Assembly (NCBI GenBank): GCA_965227155.1
Contig: OZ245731.1
Location: 4,774,001-4,838,000 of the forward strand
DNA length: 64,000 nucleotides
Source: UBA6059 sp965227155
GTDB lineage: Bacteria > Bacteroidota > Bacteroidia > Cytophagales > Cyclobacteriaceae
Direction of reading: 5' to 3'
Within the stretch, counting starts at the first letter, position 1, and each line of letters opens with the position of its first letter. The notes under the pieces are model-generated. The model saw nothing but the letters and a program-made list of their open reading frames with translations. It had not been told where the DNA came from and did not search any database. The translations under genes were made by a program, and so were the position numbers. Of the stretch, positions 17,934 through 26,425 are shown piece by piece.

Positions 17934-18884
17934 TTAGGAAACGCCCAGAGCAATTAATGGATCACCTACCGTAATGGCTAAGGAGGTTACAACATAAAGC
18001 ACTATCCCGTCTTCTTCGGCGTAATACTCAGAAAGTGTGTTTCCAAAAAAGTCTCGGATTTCACCCAGCTTATCTCCTTTTTCCAGCTGTTCATTCAACC
18101 CATGCTCCGGATACCAGCAGCCCTCATGCTCCGCTTTGTACACAGCCATCCTATCCAACATGTGCAACGGTTCATCAACTTCCATTTTTTGACCCAGTAC
18201 TTCTAAGTGCACAAGCACATTTTTAATACCTTTAATATAGTGATCAACCTCTACCTGTGTCCAGCGGCCGCATTGGCCCAATTCGGCTAGGAACCCAGGT
18301 GTTCCCACCTTGGCAGCACCAGCTATTGACCCTCCTTCGGAAATAGATCCCACCACATAAGGAAACCCTACTTTTTTGGCAGCTTCTGCTGAAACATTTG
18401 CAAGTTCATCACCTCCAATTTTTGAATAAATCACAAAAGGCACAAGCCCTTCATGGATATCACCACCATGTAAATCAATGAAAAAATCAGCCTCTTGCTG
18501 CAATTGGTTCACCGTATAGGCTATTCTCTCACTTACAGTGCCGAGAGCCTTGCCAGGAAATACGCGATTAAGGTTTTTGCCATCATAAGGACCGTAATAT
18601 TGAAGCTTAGCGAGAAAAGCAGGCACATTCACCGGATGGATAATGATTAATGTACCTTTTACTTCACTCGGCTCAAGGTATCGGGCTAATTGTATTGCCG
18701 TTTCGATGCAAGGATATTCGCCCCCATGTACTCCACCGGTAATCAAGATCGTTTTTCCTTCTTCATTTCCATGAATTACTGTGGTCGGCATCTTTACTTC
18801 AGTGCCTTCTACGTGAATGTATCCCTGTTTCTTTTCTCCCGGTGAGGTGGCTAAGTTATTTATAGTGAGTAGTTGTAATGACAT
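17934..18884 (-). CDS. Succinylglutamate desuccinylase/aspartoacylase family deacylase
   Basis: 316 residues. Zinc-peptidase-like motifs of the M14 AstE/AspA group are visible: GGVHGGEYPCIE (His and Glu zinc ligands), NLNRVFPG, and DLHGGDIHEG (third His). The C-terminal part resembles a biotinyl/lipoyl-like beta-domain typical of the bacterial M14 subgroup, with KGDKLGEIRDFFG. It probably hydrolyses an N-acyl amino acid or a similar amide; the natural substrate is not predictable. Downstream on the same strand, 19 bases away, is the rRNA methyltransferase. Confidence 0.87.
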   Translation of the reverse strand: MSLQLLTINNLATSPGEKKQGYIHVEGTEVKMPTTVIHGNEEGKTILITGGVHGGEYPCIETAIQLARYLEPSEVKGTLIIIHPVNVPAFLAKLQYYGPYDGKNLNRVFPGKALGTVSERIAYTVNQLQQEADFFIDLHGGDIHEGLVPFVIYSKIGGDELANVSAEAAKKVGFPYVVGSISEGGSIAGAAKVGTPGFLAELGQCGRWTQVEVDHYIKGIKNVLVHLEVLGQKMEVDEPLHMLDRMAVYKAEHEGCWYPEHGLNEQLEKGDKLGEIRDFFGNTLSEYYAEEDGIVLYVVTSLAITVGDPLIALGVS

Positions 18885-18907
18885 GATTTTGTTAGGTAAA
18901 AATTAGG

Positions 18908-18945
18908 AAAAAGCCCGACTACCAAAATAAAATAATCGGGCCTTT
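18908..18945 (-). terminator. Intrinsic terminator of tpx
   Basis: On the minus strand, GCCCGA and TCGGGC pair around an AT-rich loop of about 18 bases and are followed by five T. It lies directly after the tpx stop. Confidence 0.8.
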
Positions 18946-18957
18946 GATGGTCGAATT

Positions 18958-19458
18958 TTAAAGAGCAGCAAGTGCCGCCTCATAGTTTGGTTCATCTACA
19001 GTTTCACCTACCAGTTCGGTATGCTTGATGGTTCCGTTTTCATCAACTACAACTACAGATCTTGCATTAAGCCCTGCCAGCGGGCCATCAGTAATCAGCA
19101 CGCCATAAGCCTTACTGAATCCATGATCATCCCGAAAAGTAGATAGAGTAATCGCATTTTCTATACCTTCAGCACCACAAAATCTACCGTGTGCAAATGG
19201 TAAGTCTGCCGATATGCATAGTACTACTGTATTGTCAAGACCGGCTGCCTTTTCATTAAACTTTCGTACCGAGGTGGCACATGTACCGGTATCTACACTG
19301 GGGAAAACATTAAGAATTACCGTTTTCCCTTTGTAGTCACTAAGTTTAACATCAGCCAGGTCATTACCTACCAATGTGAAATCAGGAGCCATGCTACCCA
19401 CAGCTGGTAAATCGCCAACCGTATGAATAGGGTTCCCTTTAAGTGTAATTTCTGCCAT
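18958..19458 (-). CDS. tpx: Thiol peroxidase (atypical 2-Cys peroxiredoxin)
   Basis: 166 residues, normal length for Tpx. It has the N-terminal MAEITLKGNPIHTVGDLPAV, the peroxidatic cysteine in SVDTGTCATSVRKF and the resolving cysteine in HGRFCGAEGIEN, the Tpx signature. It reduces hydrogen peroxide and alkyl hydroperoxides using thioredoxin, in the cytoplasm (no signal peptide). It is monocistronic with its own terminator. A CAAATCTA string at 19522-19529 (TAGATTTG on the minus strand) could be its -7 box. Confidence 0.97.
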   Translation of the reverse strand: MAEITLKGNPIHTVGDLPAVGSMAPDFTLVGNDLADVKLSDYKGKTVILNVFPSVDTGTCATSVRKFNEKAAGLDNTVVLCISADLPFAHGRFCGAEGIENAITLSTFRDDHGFSKAYGVLITDGPLAGLNARSVVVVDENGTIKHTELVGETVDEPNYEAALAAL

Positions 19459-19521
19459 AGTTAATTATGTTTTTAGGTGTAACTGGAAATAACGTATTGA
19501 GTTCAATCATTTGATCTATCA

Positions 19522-19529
19522 CAAATCTA
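19522..19529 (-). promoter_or_regulatory. Possible -7 box of tpx
   Basis: The minus strand reads TAGATTTG, a full TAnnTTTG match about 64 bases upstream of the ATG. A TTG sits upstream, though at a short spacing of about 15 bases. Confidence 0.4.
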
Positions 19530-19605
19530 ACAGATCGATTGTATCAATTTGTATTCTTTTCATATAGTTGTTCGGTTTGCGCTGATTAATGGAAGAAATG
19601 AAGAT

Positions 19606-19633
19606 TTTGCTTTCTTTTCTTTCGGTATATTTG
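19606..19633 (+). promoter_or_regulatory. Possible promoter of the TPR histidine kinase
   Basis: TTTG at 19606-19609 and TATATTTG at 19626-19633 are separated by 16 bases, slightly short for Bacteroidota. The start codon at 19644 leaves almost no leader. Confidence 0.4.
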
Positions 19634-19643
19634 ACTTTTAGCT

Positions 19644-21512
19644 ATGGATCAATTTTTTAACTACTTACCAAAAAAGCATTTCAAGTTTTTAGGCTGGGCC
19701 TTATTTTTTTTGACCTTGACCAACAATGCAATTGGCCAAAACCAAGATCAAAAATTAGAATTTTGGAAAACAGGAGTTGAAAGATACCTCGACAGCAATA
19801 CTGACTCAGCCAGAATTTATATTCAGGAAATAATCGAATATTCCAAGACTATTGGTGACTCACTGGAACTGGCGGAGGGGTTAAGGTTGCTGGGCAATAG
19901 CTATTGGCTTGAAGGAAACTACCAAATGGCCCTTGAACCGTATCTAGATGCATTGAGAATATACGAGGATGAAGATAATATGCTTGGTACAGCTTTGGTG
20001 TACAATAACATTGGAGAGATATACAAAAAGCAGAACAAGCTGAATACCAGCCTCGAATACCATCAGAAATCGCTTGCAGCAAAGCGAAAAATAGAAGGTG
20101 TCCAGCCTTTGATGTCTTACTACAATATCGGTGAGGTTTTTTTGATGATGGGCAATACTGACTCTGCCCAGGCATATTTTACCAGGGTAATGGATGAATC
20201 TCCTAATTCTACAAATCTACGCCCGGTTGCCTATGCCAACGAAGGACTGGGGAAAATTACGCTGCAGGCTGGTCTTGAAAAAATGGCAGCACAATACCAC
20301 CAGAAGGCCCTGAGCCTACGCAAGAAATTAAATGATACTCGTGGCATCATCTCATCCTATTTCGAGCTTTCAAGAACCTACTTAAATCTTAGAAATAATG
20401 GTGTTGCAGCCCAATATCTTGATTCGGCATTCCAATATTTGTCAAAATTGGAAGCTACAGATCTTGATCTCATTTTTTTTGAGCTGAAAATCAAAATCAA
20501 TGAAGCCCGAGGTAATTACGTAGAGGCATTGAATGACTACAAGCATTACAGTTTGTTAAAGGATAGCCTTTTCAATCTTGAAAAAACATTTCAAATAGAA
20601 AACCTAAACACACTCTATGAAGTAGAAAAGACACAGCGCATGAATCAGGAGCTCGAATATCAGGCCCAGATGTCAGAAAATCGCTTTAAAAATACTTTGG
20701 TCATTACAATTGCTTTTGCCTTTGGACTTATCGCCAGTTCATTACTTGCGATCAAATTATACCGAGCGAGCAAGGTAAAAAAGCGTCAGCAGGAGGAATT
20801 ACAACAAAGAAAAGAAGACCTGGAAAAGACACTTACCGAGCTTGAAATAAAAAATGAAGACTACCGCGCATACTCCTATTCTGTGAGTCACGATTTAAAG
20901 GCACCATTGCGAACAATATCATTCTATACAGACACGCTATCTGAGGACTGGGACACACTGGATACGAAAGAGAAATTCAGGTTGCTGGAAGGAATTCATA
21001 AGAACATTCATAGAATGGAAGACCTGATTGGTGATTTGCTGGACTTATCAATGATTTCACAGGCGGAATTAAATATACAGGAGCTGGATATCACTAAAGC
21101 CTGGACTGATTGCCTCGAAGAATTGGAGTCTGAAAATGAAGTGAAAGGCCGGGTTACCTTTCATGCGCAACCAAATATGTTTGCCAATGCAGACCACAAG
21201 CTGGTCAGGATATTATTGAAAAACCTATTGAGTAATGCCATAAAATACAGTGGAGAAACCCACGACCCAATGGTAGAAATGGGTACGGCTGAAGATGGAG
21301 CATTCTTTATTCGGGATAATGGAGTTGGCTTTGATATGCAATACCATAGTAAACTGTTCAAGCCTTTTGTAAGATTGCATACAGAAAGCGAATTTGAAGG
21401 TACAGGGATAGGGCTATCTATTGCGCGCCGTATCGTCAAAAAACATGGCGGAGAGATTTGGGCCGATAGTAAAATCAACCATGGTTCAGTCTTTTATTTC
21501 ACATTATGCTAG
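19644..21512 (+). CDS. TPR sensor histidine kinase
   Basis: 622 residues. A signal sequence or first membrane segment (LGWALFFLTLTNNAIGQ) is followed by periplasmic TPR repeats from about 70 to 320 (LAEGLRLLGNSYWLEGNYQM, ALVYNNIGEIYKKQNKLNTS). There is a membrane helix at about 351-373, a coiled coil, a HisKA domain with the phospho-acceptor His416 in SVSHDLKAPLR, and a HATPase domain with NLLSNAIKYSG, DNGVGFD and GTGIGLSIARRIVKKHGG. No response regulator is adjacent, so the partner is elsewhere. A TATATTTG box at 19626-19633 lies ten bases before the ATG. Confidence 0.92.
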   Translation: MDQFFNYLPKKHFKFLGWALFFLTLTNNAIGQNQDQKLEFWKTGVERYLDSNTDSARIYIQEIIEYSKTIGDSLELAEGLRLLGNSYWLEGNYQMALEPYLDALRIYEDEDNMLGTALVYNNIGEIYKKQNKLNTSLEYHQKSLAAKRKIEGVQPLMSYYNIGEVFLMMGNTDSAQAYFTRVMDESPNSTNLRPVAYANEGLGKITLQAGLEKMAAQYHQKALSLRKKLNDTRGIISSYFELSRTYLNLRNNGVAAQYLDSAFQYLSKLEATDLDLIFFELKIKINEARGNYVEALNDYKHYSLLKDSLFNLEKTFQIENLNTLYEVEKTQRMNQELEYQAQMSENRFKNTLVITIAFAFGLIASSLLAIKLYRASKVKKRQQEELQQRKEDLEKTLTELEIKNEDYRAYSYSVSHDLKAPLRTISFYTDTLSEDWDTLDTKEKFRLLEGIHKNIHRMEDLIGDLLDLSMISQAELNIQELDITKAWTDCLEELESENEVKGRVTFHAQPNMFANADHKLVRILLKNLLSNAIKYSGETHDPMVEMGTAEDGAFFIRDNGVGFDMQYHSKLFKPFVRLHTESEFEGTGIGLSIARRIVKKHGGEIWADSKINHGSVFYFTLC

Positions 21513-21548
21513 CTTTTCTTTCTGATTTCGCAAATAGGTGTTATTTTC

Positions 21549-21941
21549 ATGATTCAACAGGGTTTAAGAATGATAAAATCGCTTCCACTTTTATGTCTTT
21601 TGGTATTATTAACCTCAGCACAGGCTATTTGCCAAGGTACTGCAGAGGATAAAGTACTAGGAAAAATCATTGAAACAAACCCTGAATTTCCAGGCGGTAT
21701 GGAGAAATTCTACGAATATGTAGAGAATAAAAAACCAGAGGCCAAAGGCACAGGCAAAATCTTTGTTTCCTTTTTTGTAGAAGAAGATGGAGGCATCAGT
21801 GAAGCGACAATCGTAAAGGGAATAAATAAAGAAGTTGATCAATCTATACTGAATATGATCACATCAATGCCAAAATGGACGCCTGCAACATTAAAAGGTA
21901 AAGCTGTGAGAAAAAAAATGGTTTTACCTATAGACATTTGA
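21549..21941 (+). CDS. Secreted free-standing TonB C-terminal domain protein
   Basis: 130 residues; an ATG at 21570 gives a neater signal peptide (MIKSLPLLCLLVLLTSAQA) and may be the true start. After cleavage, nearly all that is left is a TonB C-terminal-like domain: NPEFPGGMEKFYEYV, then TGKIFVSFFVEEDGGISEAT and MPKWTPATLKGKAVRKKMVL. It lacks the membrane anchor and proline linker of TonB, so it cannot reach ExbB/ExbD and is unlikely to transmit energy in the normal way. It starts 36 bases after the TPR kinase and is probably cotranscribed with it. Confidence 0.85.
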   Translation: MIQQGLRMIKSLPLLCLLVLLTSAQAICQGTAEDKVLGKIIETNPEFPGGMEKFYEYVENKKPEAKGTGKIFVSFFVEEDGGISEATIVKGINKEVDQSILNMITSMPKWTPATLKGKAVRKKMVLPIDI

Positions 21942-22065
21942 TTTACAGCCACCTACGCTTAACCCCCTAAACTTTTATTTTAAGTTCCCCAAATATTATC
22001 AATTCTTAACACTGCAAATACCCCTTAATTTCCTTATTAGAATTTCATTGATTTCATTAGATTTG

Positions 22066-22326
22066 ATGAAAGCTATGGAAATTATGAAAACTATCAGAAA
22101 CATCACTGGGATAGTCGCTATCCTATTAATTGCAGTAAGCATTGTTGGAAATACCCTTGATTTCGCGCATAACCATGCATTTTTGATGCTAGGAGTAGTC
22201 CTTCTGCTTGCAATAGTTCTCCCGCTCACAATCATCACAAATAGTTACACCAAAATCAGAGATGGGGTAATTAAACAAGCTGAGAAAGCGAACAAAAGAA
22301 AGCGCTATCATTCTCAGGCATCTTAA
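22066..22326 (+). CDS. Small membrane protein, two helices
   Basis: 86 residues from the ATG at 22066; ATGs at 22075 and 22084 are equally possible, and MKTIRNITGIVAILLI from 22084 reads well. Two hydrophobic segments (IVAILLIAVSIVGNTL and FLMLGVVLLLAIVLPLTIIT) are joined by a short DFAHNHA loop, followed by a basic cytoplasmic tail rich in Lys/Arg. No family is recognised. A long hairpin follows the stop. Role unknown. Confidence 0.55.
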   Translation: MKAMEIMKTIRNITGIVAILLIAVSIVGNTLDFAHNHAFLMLGVVLLLAIVLPLTIITNSYTKIRDGVIKQAEKANKRKRYHSQAS

Positions 22327-22353
22327 TTAAAGCATTGGGTTGAAAACTAATCG

Positions 22354-22401
22354 AAATTGAATGGGCAAACATTTATTAGAATCTCTTTGCCCATTCAATT
22401 T
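22354..22401 (+). terminator. Perfect 16-base inverted repeat, likely terminator
   Basis: AAATTGAATGGGCAAA (22354-22369) pairs perfectly with 22386-22401 around a 16-base loop. The T-richness after the stem is modest (TTTGTTTATTT). It lies 27 bases after the small membrane protein gene and overlaps the -33 region of the next promoter. Confidence 0.65.
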
Positions 22402-22428
22402 GTTTATTTCAAAATTGTTCTATATTTG
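22399..22428 (+). promoter_or_regulatory. Promoter of the gluconate operon leader
   Basis: TTTG at 22399-22402, an 18-base spacer and TATATTTG at 22421-22428 match the Bacteroidota housekeeping consensus (TTTG, then TAnnTTTG). Transcription would start near 22433-22436. Confidence 0.7.
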
Positions 22429-22429
22429 T

Positions 22430-22500
22430 ATTGTTCATACTTATCCATAGCTGGTTGATAACGAACAATTAAAAGCAGGAATCCTTCCTGCTTTTTTTAT
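22430..22500 (+). ncRNA. Candidate structured leader or small RNA before gntK
   Basis: Just after the promoter lies a nested inverted repeat: ATTGTTC (22430-22436) with GAACAAT (22463-22469), and inside it TTATC (22441-22445) with GATAA (22457-22461). Directly after comes an 11-base perfect stem (AAAAGCAGGAA at 22471-22481, complement at 22485-22495) with a three-base loop and a T tract, a strong intrinsic terminator. Initiation at the promoter would give an RNA of about 65 bases that ends 16-18 bases before the kinase start. It may be an attenuator for the gluconate genes or an independent small RNA. The outermost stem bases may precede the start site and could instead be an operator. Confidence 0.5.
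22471..22498 (+). terminator. Strong intrinsic terminator in the gntK leader
   Basis: An 11-base perfect stem, three-base loop and seven or more T in a row. It sits between the TATATTTG promoter and the GTG start of the kinase, the position expected for an attenuator. Confidence 0.85.
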
Positions 22501-22515
22501 TTCACCCCTTCTCAA

Positions 22516-23967
22516 GTGGCTCATCAATACCTCATAGCAGTAGATATCGGAACCAGCGGCATTAAAACGCTCACTGTAGATCAAGAGCTAATTACCTACA
22601 GTAGTGGTTACAAAAAAATCGAACTGATTCAAAATCAGGAGCTGGCAGAGCTCAACCTCACAGATCTTGAGCAAAAGGTAATTGATAGTATAAAAGAGCA
22701 AATCCAGCTGCACGGTCAAAAGATAACTGCTATAGTGTTTAGCTGCGCTATGCATAGTCTTATCGTGCTTGATATTGAATTTAATCCATTAACCAATATA
22801 ATCACCTGGGCGGATAGACGCAGCTCCCTGGAGGCAGCTCAATTAAGAAATACTGAAGTAGGAATGCAATTGGCTAAAGAGACAGGAACGCCGATCCATT
22901 CCATGAATCCGCTCACAAAACTCTTATGGATCAGAAAGCAAAGGAATTTTCCAAAGCCAGGGTTCATTTGTGGCATAAAAGAATACCTTATCCGTAAGCT
23001 AACAGGAAGATTTGTGTGTGATTTCTCCCTGGCTTCTGCTACAGGCATGATGCATCTTGACCATCACACCTGGCATCCGCAAGCGCTTGAACTTGCGGAT
23101 ATCACACGTGAACAATTACCGGAAATCGTTGAACCAACCTCTAGGCTTAGGCTATTGAGCAATTGGGCAGAAAAGTTGGGTTGTAGTGATGGCCTATCGG
23201 TAATTCCAGGTGCCAGCGATGGTTGTCTGGCCAACCTTGGTGTAGGTTGTTTAAACAATGATGCTGCAGTAGTCACCGTAGGAACAAGTGGTGCCATAAG
23301 AAAAACCATCATACAAAAGGAGAACCCATCCCCCAATGATCTTTTCTGCTATTTACTGGATGAGAAATATTCAATAGTGGGTGGGCCAAGTAATAATGGT
23401 GGTAATGTAATCCAAAGATTCATTGATAAATATGGACCTTCGAAAGATATTGAAAGCTCTATGGCTGTACTCTCGCTGGCTACCCATTTTGAACAAAATC
23501 TGTATTTTGTGCCCTGGATGCTAGGAGAACGAGCTCCATTATGGACTGACAATAGCAAATTTGGTTTTACAGAAAATCCTGATTGCTACTCTTTTGAGCA
23601 ATTGCTGCTCGCGGTTTTAGAAGGCCTTTTATTCAATATTCATTGGATTCTGGAAAAACTGGATCCAAAAAATGAAATAAAGCAAATCTATTTAACCGGC
23701 GGTATCACTAAATCAAATTTCCCGGCACAATTACTGGCCAATATTACCCATCGGAAAGTGATGATTATGAACGACCAGGATGCCTCTACCCTCGGTGCTG
23801 CCAAAATGGGGTGGCGAGCTCTAGGTGCTGTTTCGGGTTATGAACAATTCCATATGCAGAACCCAAAAATCGCCTTTAGCCCTCAGGCAGAATTTATTAC
23901 CACTCTGGCTCAAAAATTCAATAGATTTAAGGTTTTAGCTTTTGAAGAAATTGATCTTACATTCTAA
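22516..23967 (+). CDS. gntK: FGGY-family carbohydrate kinase, probable gluconokinase
   Basis: 483 residues starting at GTG (MAHQYLIAVDIGTSGIKTLTVD). The FGGY fold is clear: the N-terminal phosphate motif DIGTSGIKT, WADRRSS, the central GASDGCLANLGVG and TVGTSGAIRK (adenosine/phosphate region), and the C-terminal IYLTGGITKSNF. It should phosphorylate gluconate to 6-phosphogluconate; a gluconate rather than xylulose or glycerol substrate is supported by the GntP-family permease starting 13 bases downstream. It enters the pentose phosphate or Entner-Doudoroff route. Expression is likely controlled by the leader upstream. No GntR regulator is adjacent. Confidence 0.85.
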   Translation: MAHQYLIAVDIGTSGIKTLTVDQELITYSSGYKKIELIQNQELAELNLTDLEQKVIDSIKEQIQLHGQKITAIVFSCAMHSLIVLDIEFNPLTNIITWADRRSSLEAAQLRNTEVGMQLAKETGTPIHSMNPLTKLLWIRKQRNFPKPGFICGIKEYLIRKLTGRFVCDFSLASATGMMHLDHHTWHPQALELADITREQLPEIVEPTSRLRLLSNWAEKLGCSDGLSVIPGASDGCLANLGVGCLNNDAAVVTVGTSGAIRKTIIQKENPSPNDLFCYLLDEKYSIVGGPSNNGGNVIQRFIDKYGPSKDIESSMAVLSLATHFEQNLYFVPWMLGERAPLWTDNSKFGFTENPDCYSFEQLLLAVLEGLLFNIHWILEKLDPKNEIKQIYLTGGITKSNFPAQLLANITHRKVMIMNDQDASTLGAAKMGWRALGAVSGYEQFHMQNPKIAFSPQAEFITTLAQKFNRFKVLAFEEIDLTF

Positions 23968-23980
23968 AACTTTTTGATCC

Positions 23981-25297
23981 ATGTCTCCATTCCTGATCAT
24001 TGCAGCGGGTATAGCTGTGCTTTTGTTAATGATTGTGCGCTTTAAAGTACCTGCTTTTATTGCCATAGTTATCGTGGCCTTAGGTGTAGGTATGGCGCAG
24101 GGCATGTCCCTTTCTGAGCTTTTGGGATCTTTACAGAAAGGCACTGGCAGCACTTTGGGTTATTTGGTCTTGGTGATTGGATTTGGGGCTATGCTGGGAG
24201 GTTTACTAGCAGAAACCGGTGCAGCTCGCAGAATCACAGAACACCTCATTAAAGGATTTGGTGAAAGCCGTATCCAATGGGCACTGGTGCTAACCGGTTT
24301 TATCGTTGGGATTCCCATGTTTTACACGGTAGGGTTTGTCATGTTGATCCCATTAATTTTTGCCATAGCACGCACTACAAAGCTTCCCCTACTCTACCTG
24401 GCTATTCCTATGGTAGCTGCCTTATCCGTTACGCATGGTTTTTTACCTCCACACCCTGCCCCGACCACATTGGCGGTCATTTATGGCGCTGACATGAGCA
24501 TAACCTTTCTTTATGGAGTCATACTTGCCATCCCAACCATCATTATTGCAGGACCCATATTTGGTCATACGATGAAAAGCATGGACATAAAGGTGCCTGA
24601 CAACCTCTTTAAGATTACAGAAGTAAATGAGCAGACACCTTCTTTTGTAAATAGCATCCTTACGGCCCTAATTCCGGTATTTTTGATGGGGCTATCAGCC
24701 ATCGCAAAACTGTCACTGCCAGAAGACCACATGGCAATGCCTATCATTAACTTTCTGGGTGAACCAATTATGGCCTTGCTATTGGCCTTGTTGATTGCCA
24801 CTTATACGCTTGGTATTGCAAAAGGCAGAAGCATGAAGGATATTTCAGGTATTTATGGTAATGCCGTAAAAGGTGTAGCCATGATCCTACTTATCATTGG
24901 TGCCGGAGGAGGATTCAAACAAATACTGATTGACAGTGGCACGAGTGAACAAATCATAGGAGCGCTGCAAGGTTTCGATATTTCACCCATCGTTCTGGCA
25001 TGGACTATTGCAGCCGCACTGCGAATAGCTCTTGGCTCAGCAACTGTGGCCGCACTTACGGCTGCAGGTATAGCAGCACCCCTCATTCAATCGACACAAG
25101 CCAGTCCTGAGTTATTAGTTTTAGCCACAGGTGCAGGTAGCCTTACCTTCTCCCAGGTAAATGACACAGGTTTCTGGCTTTTCAAAGAGTATTTCAATCT
25201 GTCTATCTGGCAAACTTTCAGGTCATGGACAGCCATGGAAACTATTGTTAGCGTTATTGGACTGCTAGGCTGTCTTATGCTGGAGCGCTTGATTTAA
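23981..25297 (+). CDS. gntP: Gluconate:H+ symporter, GntP family
   Basis: 438 residues, about 12 hydrophobic segments. GntP-family blocks are clear: LGSLQKGTGSTLGYLVLVIG, GFGAMLGGLLAETGAARRI, GIPMFYTVGFVMLIPLIF, THGFLPPHPAPTTLAVIYGA, and near the end SLTFSQVNDTGFWLFKEYF. It imports gluconate or a related aldonate with a proton through the inner membrane. Directly follows the kinase in one operon, a complete uptake-and-phosphorylation unit. Confidence 0.93.
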   Translation: MSPFLIIAAGIAVLLLMIVRFKVPAFIAIVIVALGVGMAQGMSLSELLGSLQKGTGSTLGYLVLVIGFGAMLGGLLAETGAARRITEHLIKGFGESRIQWALVLTGFIVGIPMFYTVGFVMLIPLIFAIARTTKLPLLYLAIPMVAALSVTHGFLPPHPAPTTLAVIYGADMSITFLYGVILAIPTIIIAGPIFGHTMKSMDIKVPDNLFKITEVNEQTPSFVNSILTALIPVFLMGLSAIAKLSLPEDHMAMPIINFLGEPIMALLLALLIATYTLGIAKGRSMKDISGIYGNAVKGVAMILLIIGAGGGFKQILIDSGTSEQIIGALQGFDISPIVLAWTIAAALRIALGSATVAALTAAGIAAPLIQSTQASPELLVLATGAGSLTFSQVNDTGFWLFKEYFNLSIWQTFRSWTAMETIVSVIGLLGCLMLERLI

Positions 25298-25393
25298 ATC
25301 AGCTATGTCGATGAATGATTAATATTCACCGAAAAAATCAAGGGGCTTTATGATTATTTGCTATATTCATACAAACTAACCTAATCTATTCTT

Positions 25394-25564
25394 ATGGAGA
25401 ATATTCTTTATGTAGTAGCTATCGTTTGCGCTGTTTGGGTTCTTTACGATGTATGGACTCAGCAAAAAGGTATGGGTACAGGCGCTAAGCTATTGTGGTC
25501 AATCTTTGCGCTAATATTCAGCATTATTACTGCCATTGTTTATTATTTCGTGAAAAAGCGATGA
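25394..25564 (+). CDS. Small PLDc_N-like membrane protein
   Basis: A 56-residue ORF (ATG at 25394, TGA at 25562). It reads as two membrane helices (residues 4-21 with AIVCAVWVLYDVW, and 33-53 with LLWSIFALIFSIITAIVYYF) around a short basic loop, ending KKR. The pattern of a helix ending in W-x-L-x-D, a K-L-L-W, then a second helix ending in Y-Y-F resembles the PLDc_N family of small membrane proteins. A terminator follows within seven bases, which supports it as a real gene. Confidence 0.7.
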   Translation: MENILYVVAIVCAVWVLYDVWTQQKGMGTGAKLLWSIFALIFSIITAIVYYFVKKR

Positions 25565-25568
25565 AGAG

Positions 25569-25603
25569 TACTGCGGCTTATCAGGCCGCAGCTTTTCATT
25601 TTG
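25569..25603 (+). terminator. Intrinsic terminator
   Basis: CTGCGGC (25571-25577) pairs with GCCGCAG (25585-25591) around a seven-base loop, then CTTTTCATTTT. It ends the small membrane protein gene. Confidence 0.8.
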
Positions 25604-25669
25604 TATTAATCGCTTCACAGTTTCTCCATTTTCTTCATAACTTAAGTCTAGTTTAGCTATTATCGTGCT

Positions 25670-26425
25670 GTGAAGATTATATCGTTATCCTACCTTACTT
25701 TAATATCCCTCTTACTTGCCTGCAATGACCATAATGAAAATAAAGCAATGGAAGAGTTGCCTCCAATACCTGTTGCTTATGAAACAGTCTTGAAAACTTA
25801 TAATAATTGCGATCCGGGTGATGCGGATTGCACTTACATAAAAATCGTATATCCAAGAGTCCTGGATGAAAACCTATCCGGTATCAACAACTTTATAGAC
25901 AGCATAAAATCCCCGGCTTTTGATCCTGATAAGCTAAGCTGGCCACTAGATAGCTTTGCCAATGATTTCATAAAAACATATACAACTTTCAGGGATGAAT
26001 ATCCGGAATCTACTGCTCCATGGTTTATCAACTATGTGGTAGAGCTAGCGAGTGAATCTGACTCGCTAGTAACATTTATATCAGATTTGGAAGAATATAC
26101 CGGAGGAGCTCATGGTAACAAAGCTATCTTTTACCACAACCTACATAGAACATCGGGCGAAAAACTAGCTTTGAATGATTTGTACGATGCAGACGAGCAG
26201 ACTTTGATTGGAAATATGCTTTCAGCCAGTATTGACTCCACAAGAGTACTTTTCTCTCCGAATTTTTACCCCAATAATAATTTCATCCTTAGCAAGGATA
26301 GCATCACATTCCTGTTTAACCCTTATGAAATAGCCCCCTATTCCGAAGGAGTCATACAGCTAACTTTGCCACGTGATATAAAGGAGGCCCATCAGGGAAC
26401 TAACCATGTAGAGGTAATGGATTGA
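25670..26425 (+). CDS. DUF3298/RsiV-like lipoprotein
   Basis: 251 residues from a GTG start. The signal peptide ends in L-L-A-C (Cys18), so a lipoprotein. An N-terminal domain with a disulfide-type NNCDPGDADCTYIK segment is followed by the DUF3298 hallmark EEYTGGAHGNKAIFYHNLHR, TGEKLALNDLY-type turn and IAPYSEGVIQLTLP. Related DUF4163/DUF3298 proteins bind ligands such as lysozyme (RsiV) or are of unknown function. It overlaps the opposing PNPOx-like gene by 34 bases at the 3' end. Confidence 0.82.
   Translation: MKIISLSYLTLISLLLACNDHNENKAMEELPPIPVAYETVLKTYNNCDPGDADCTYIKIVYPRVLDENLSGINNFIDSIKSPAFDPDKLSWPLDSFANDFIKTYTTFRDEYPESTAPWFINYVVELASESDSLVTFISDLEEYTGGAHGNKAIFYHNLHRTSGEKLALNDLYDADEQTLIGNMLSASIDSTRVLFSPNFYPNNNFILSKDSITFLFNPYEIAPYSEGVIQLTLPRDIKEAHQGTNHVEVMD

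Noticed and set aside
22354..22401. The 16-base inverted repeat as a transposon end.
   Set aside because: Both arms lie together around a 16-base loop with no transposase nearby; a hairpin terminator explains it.
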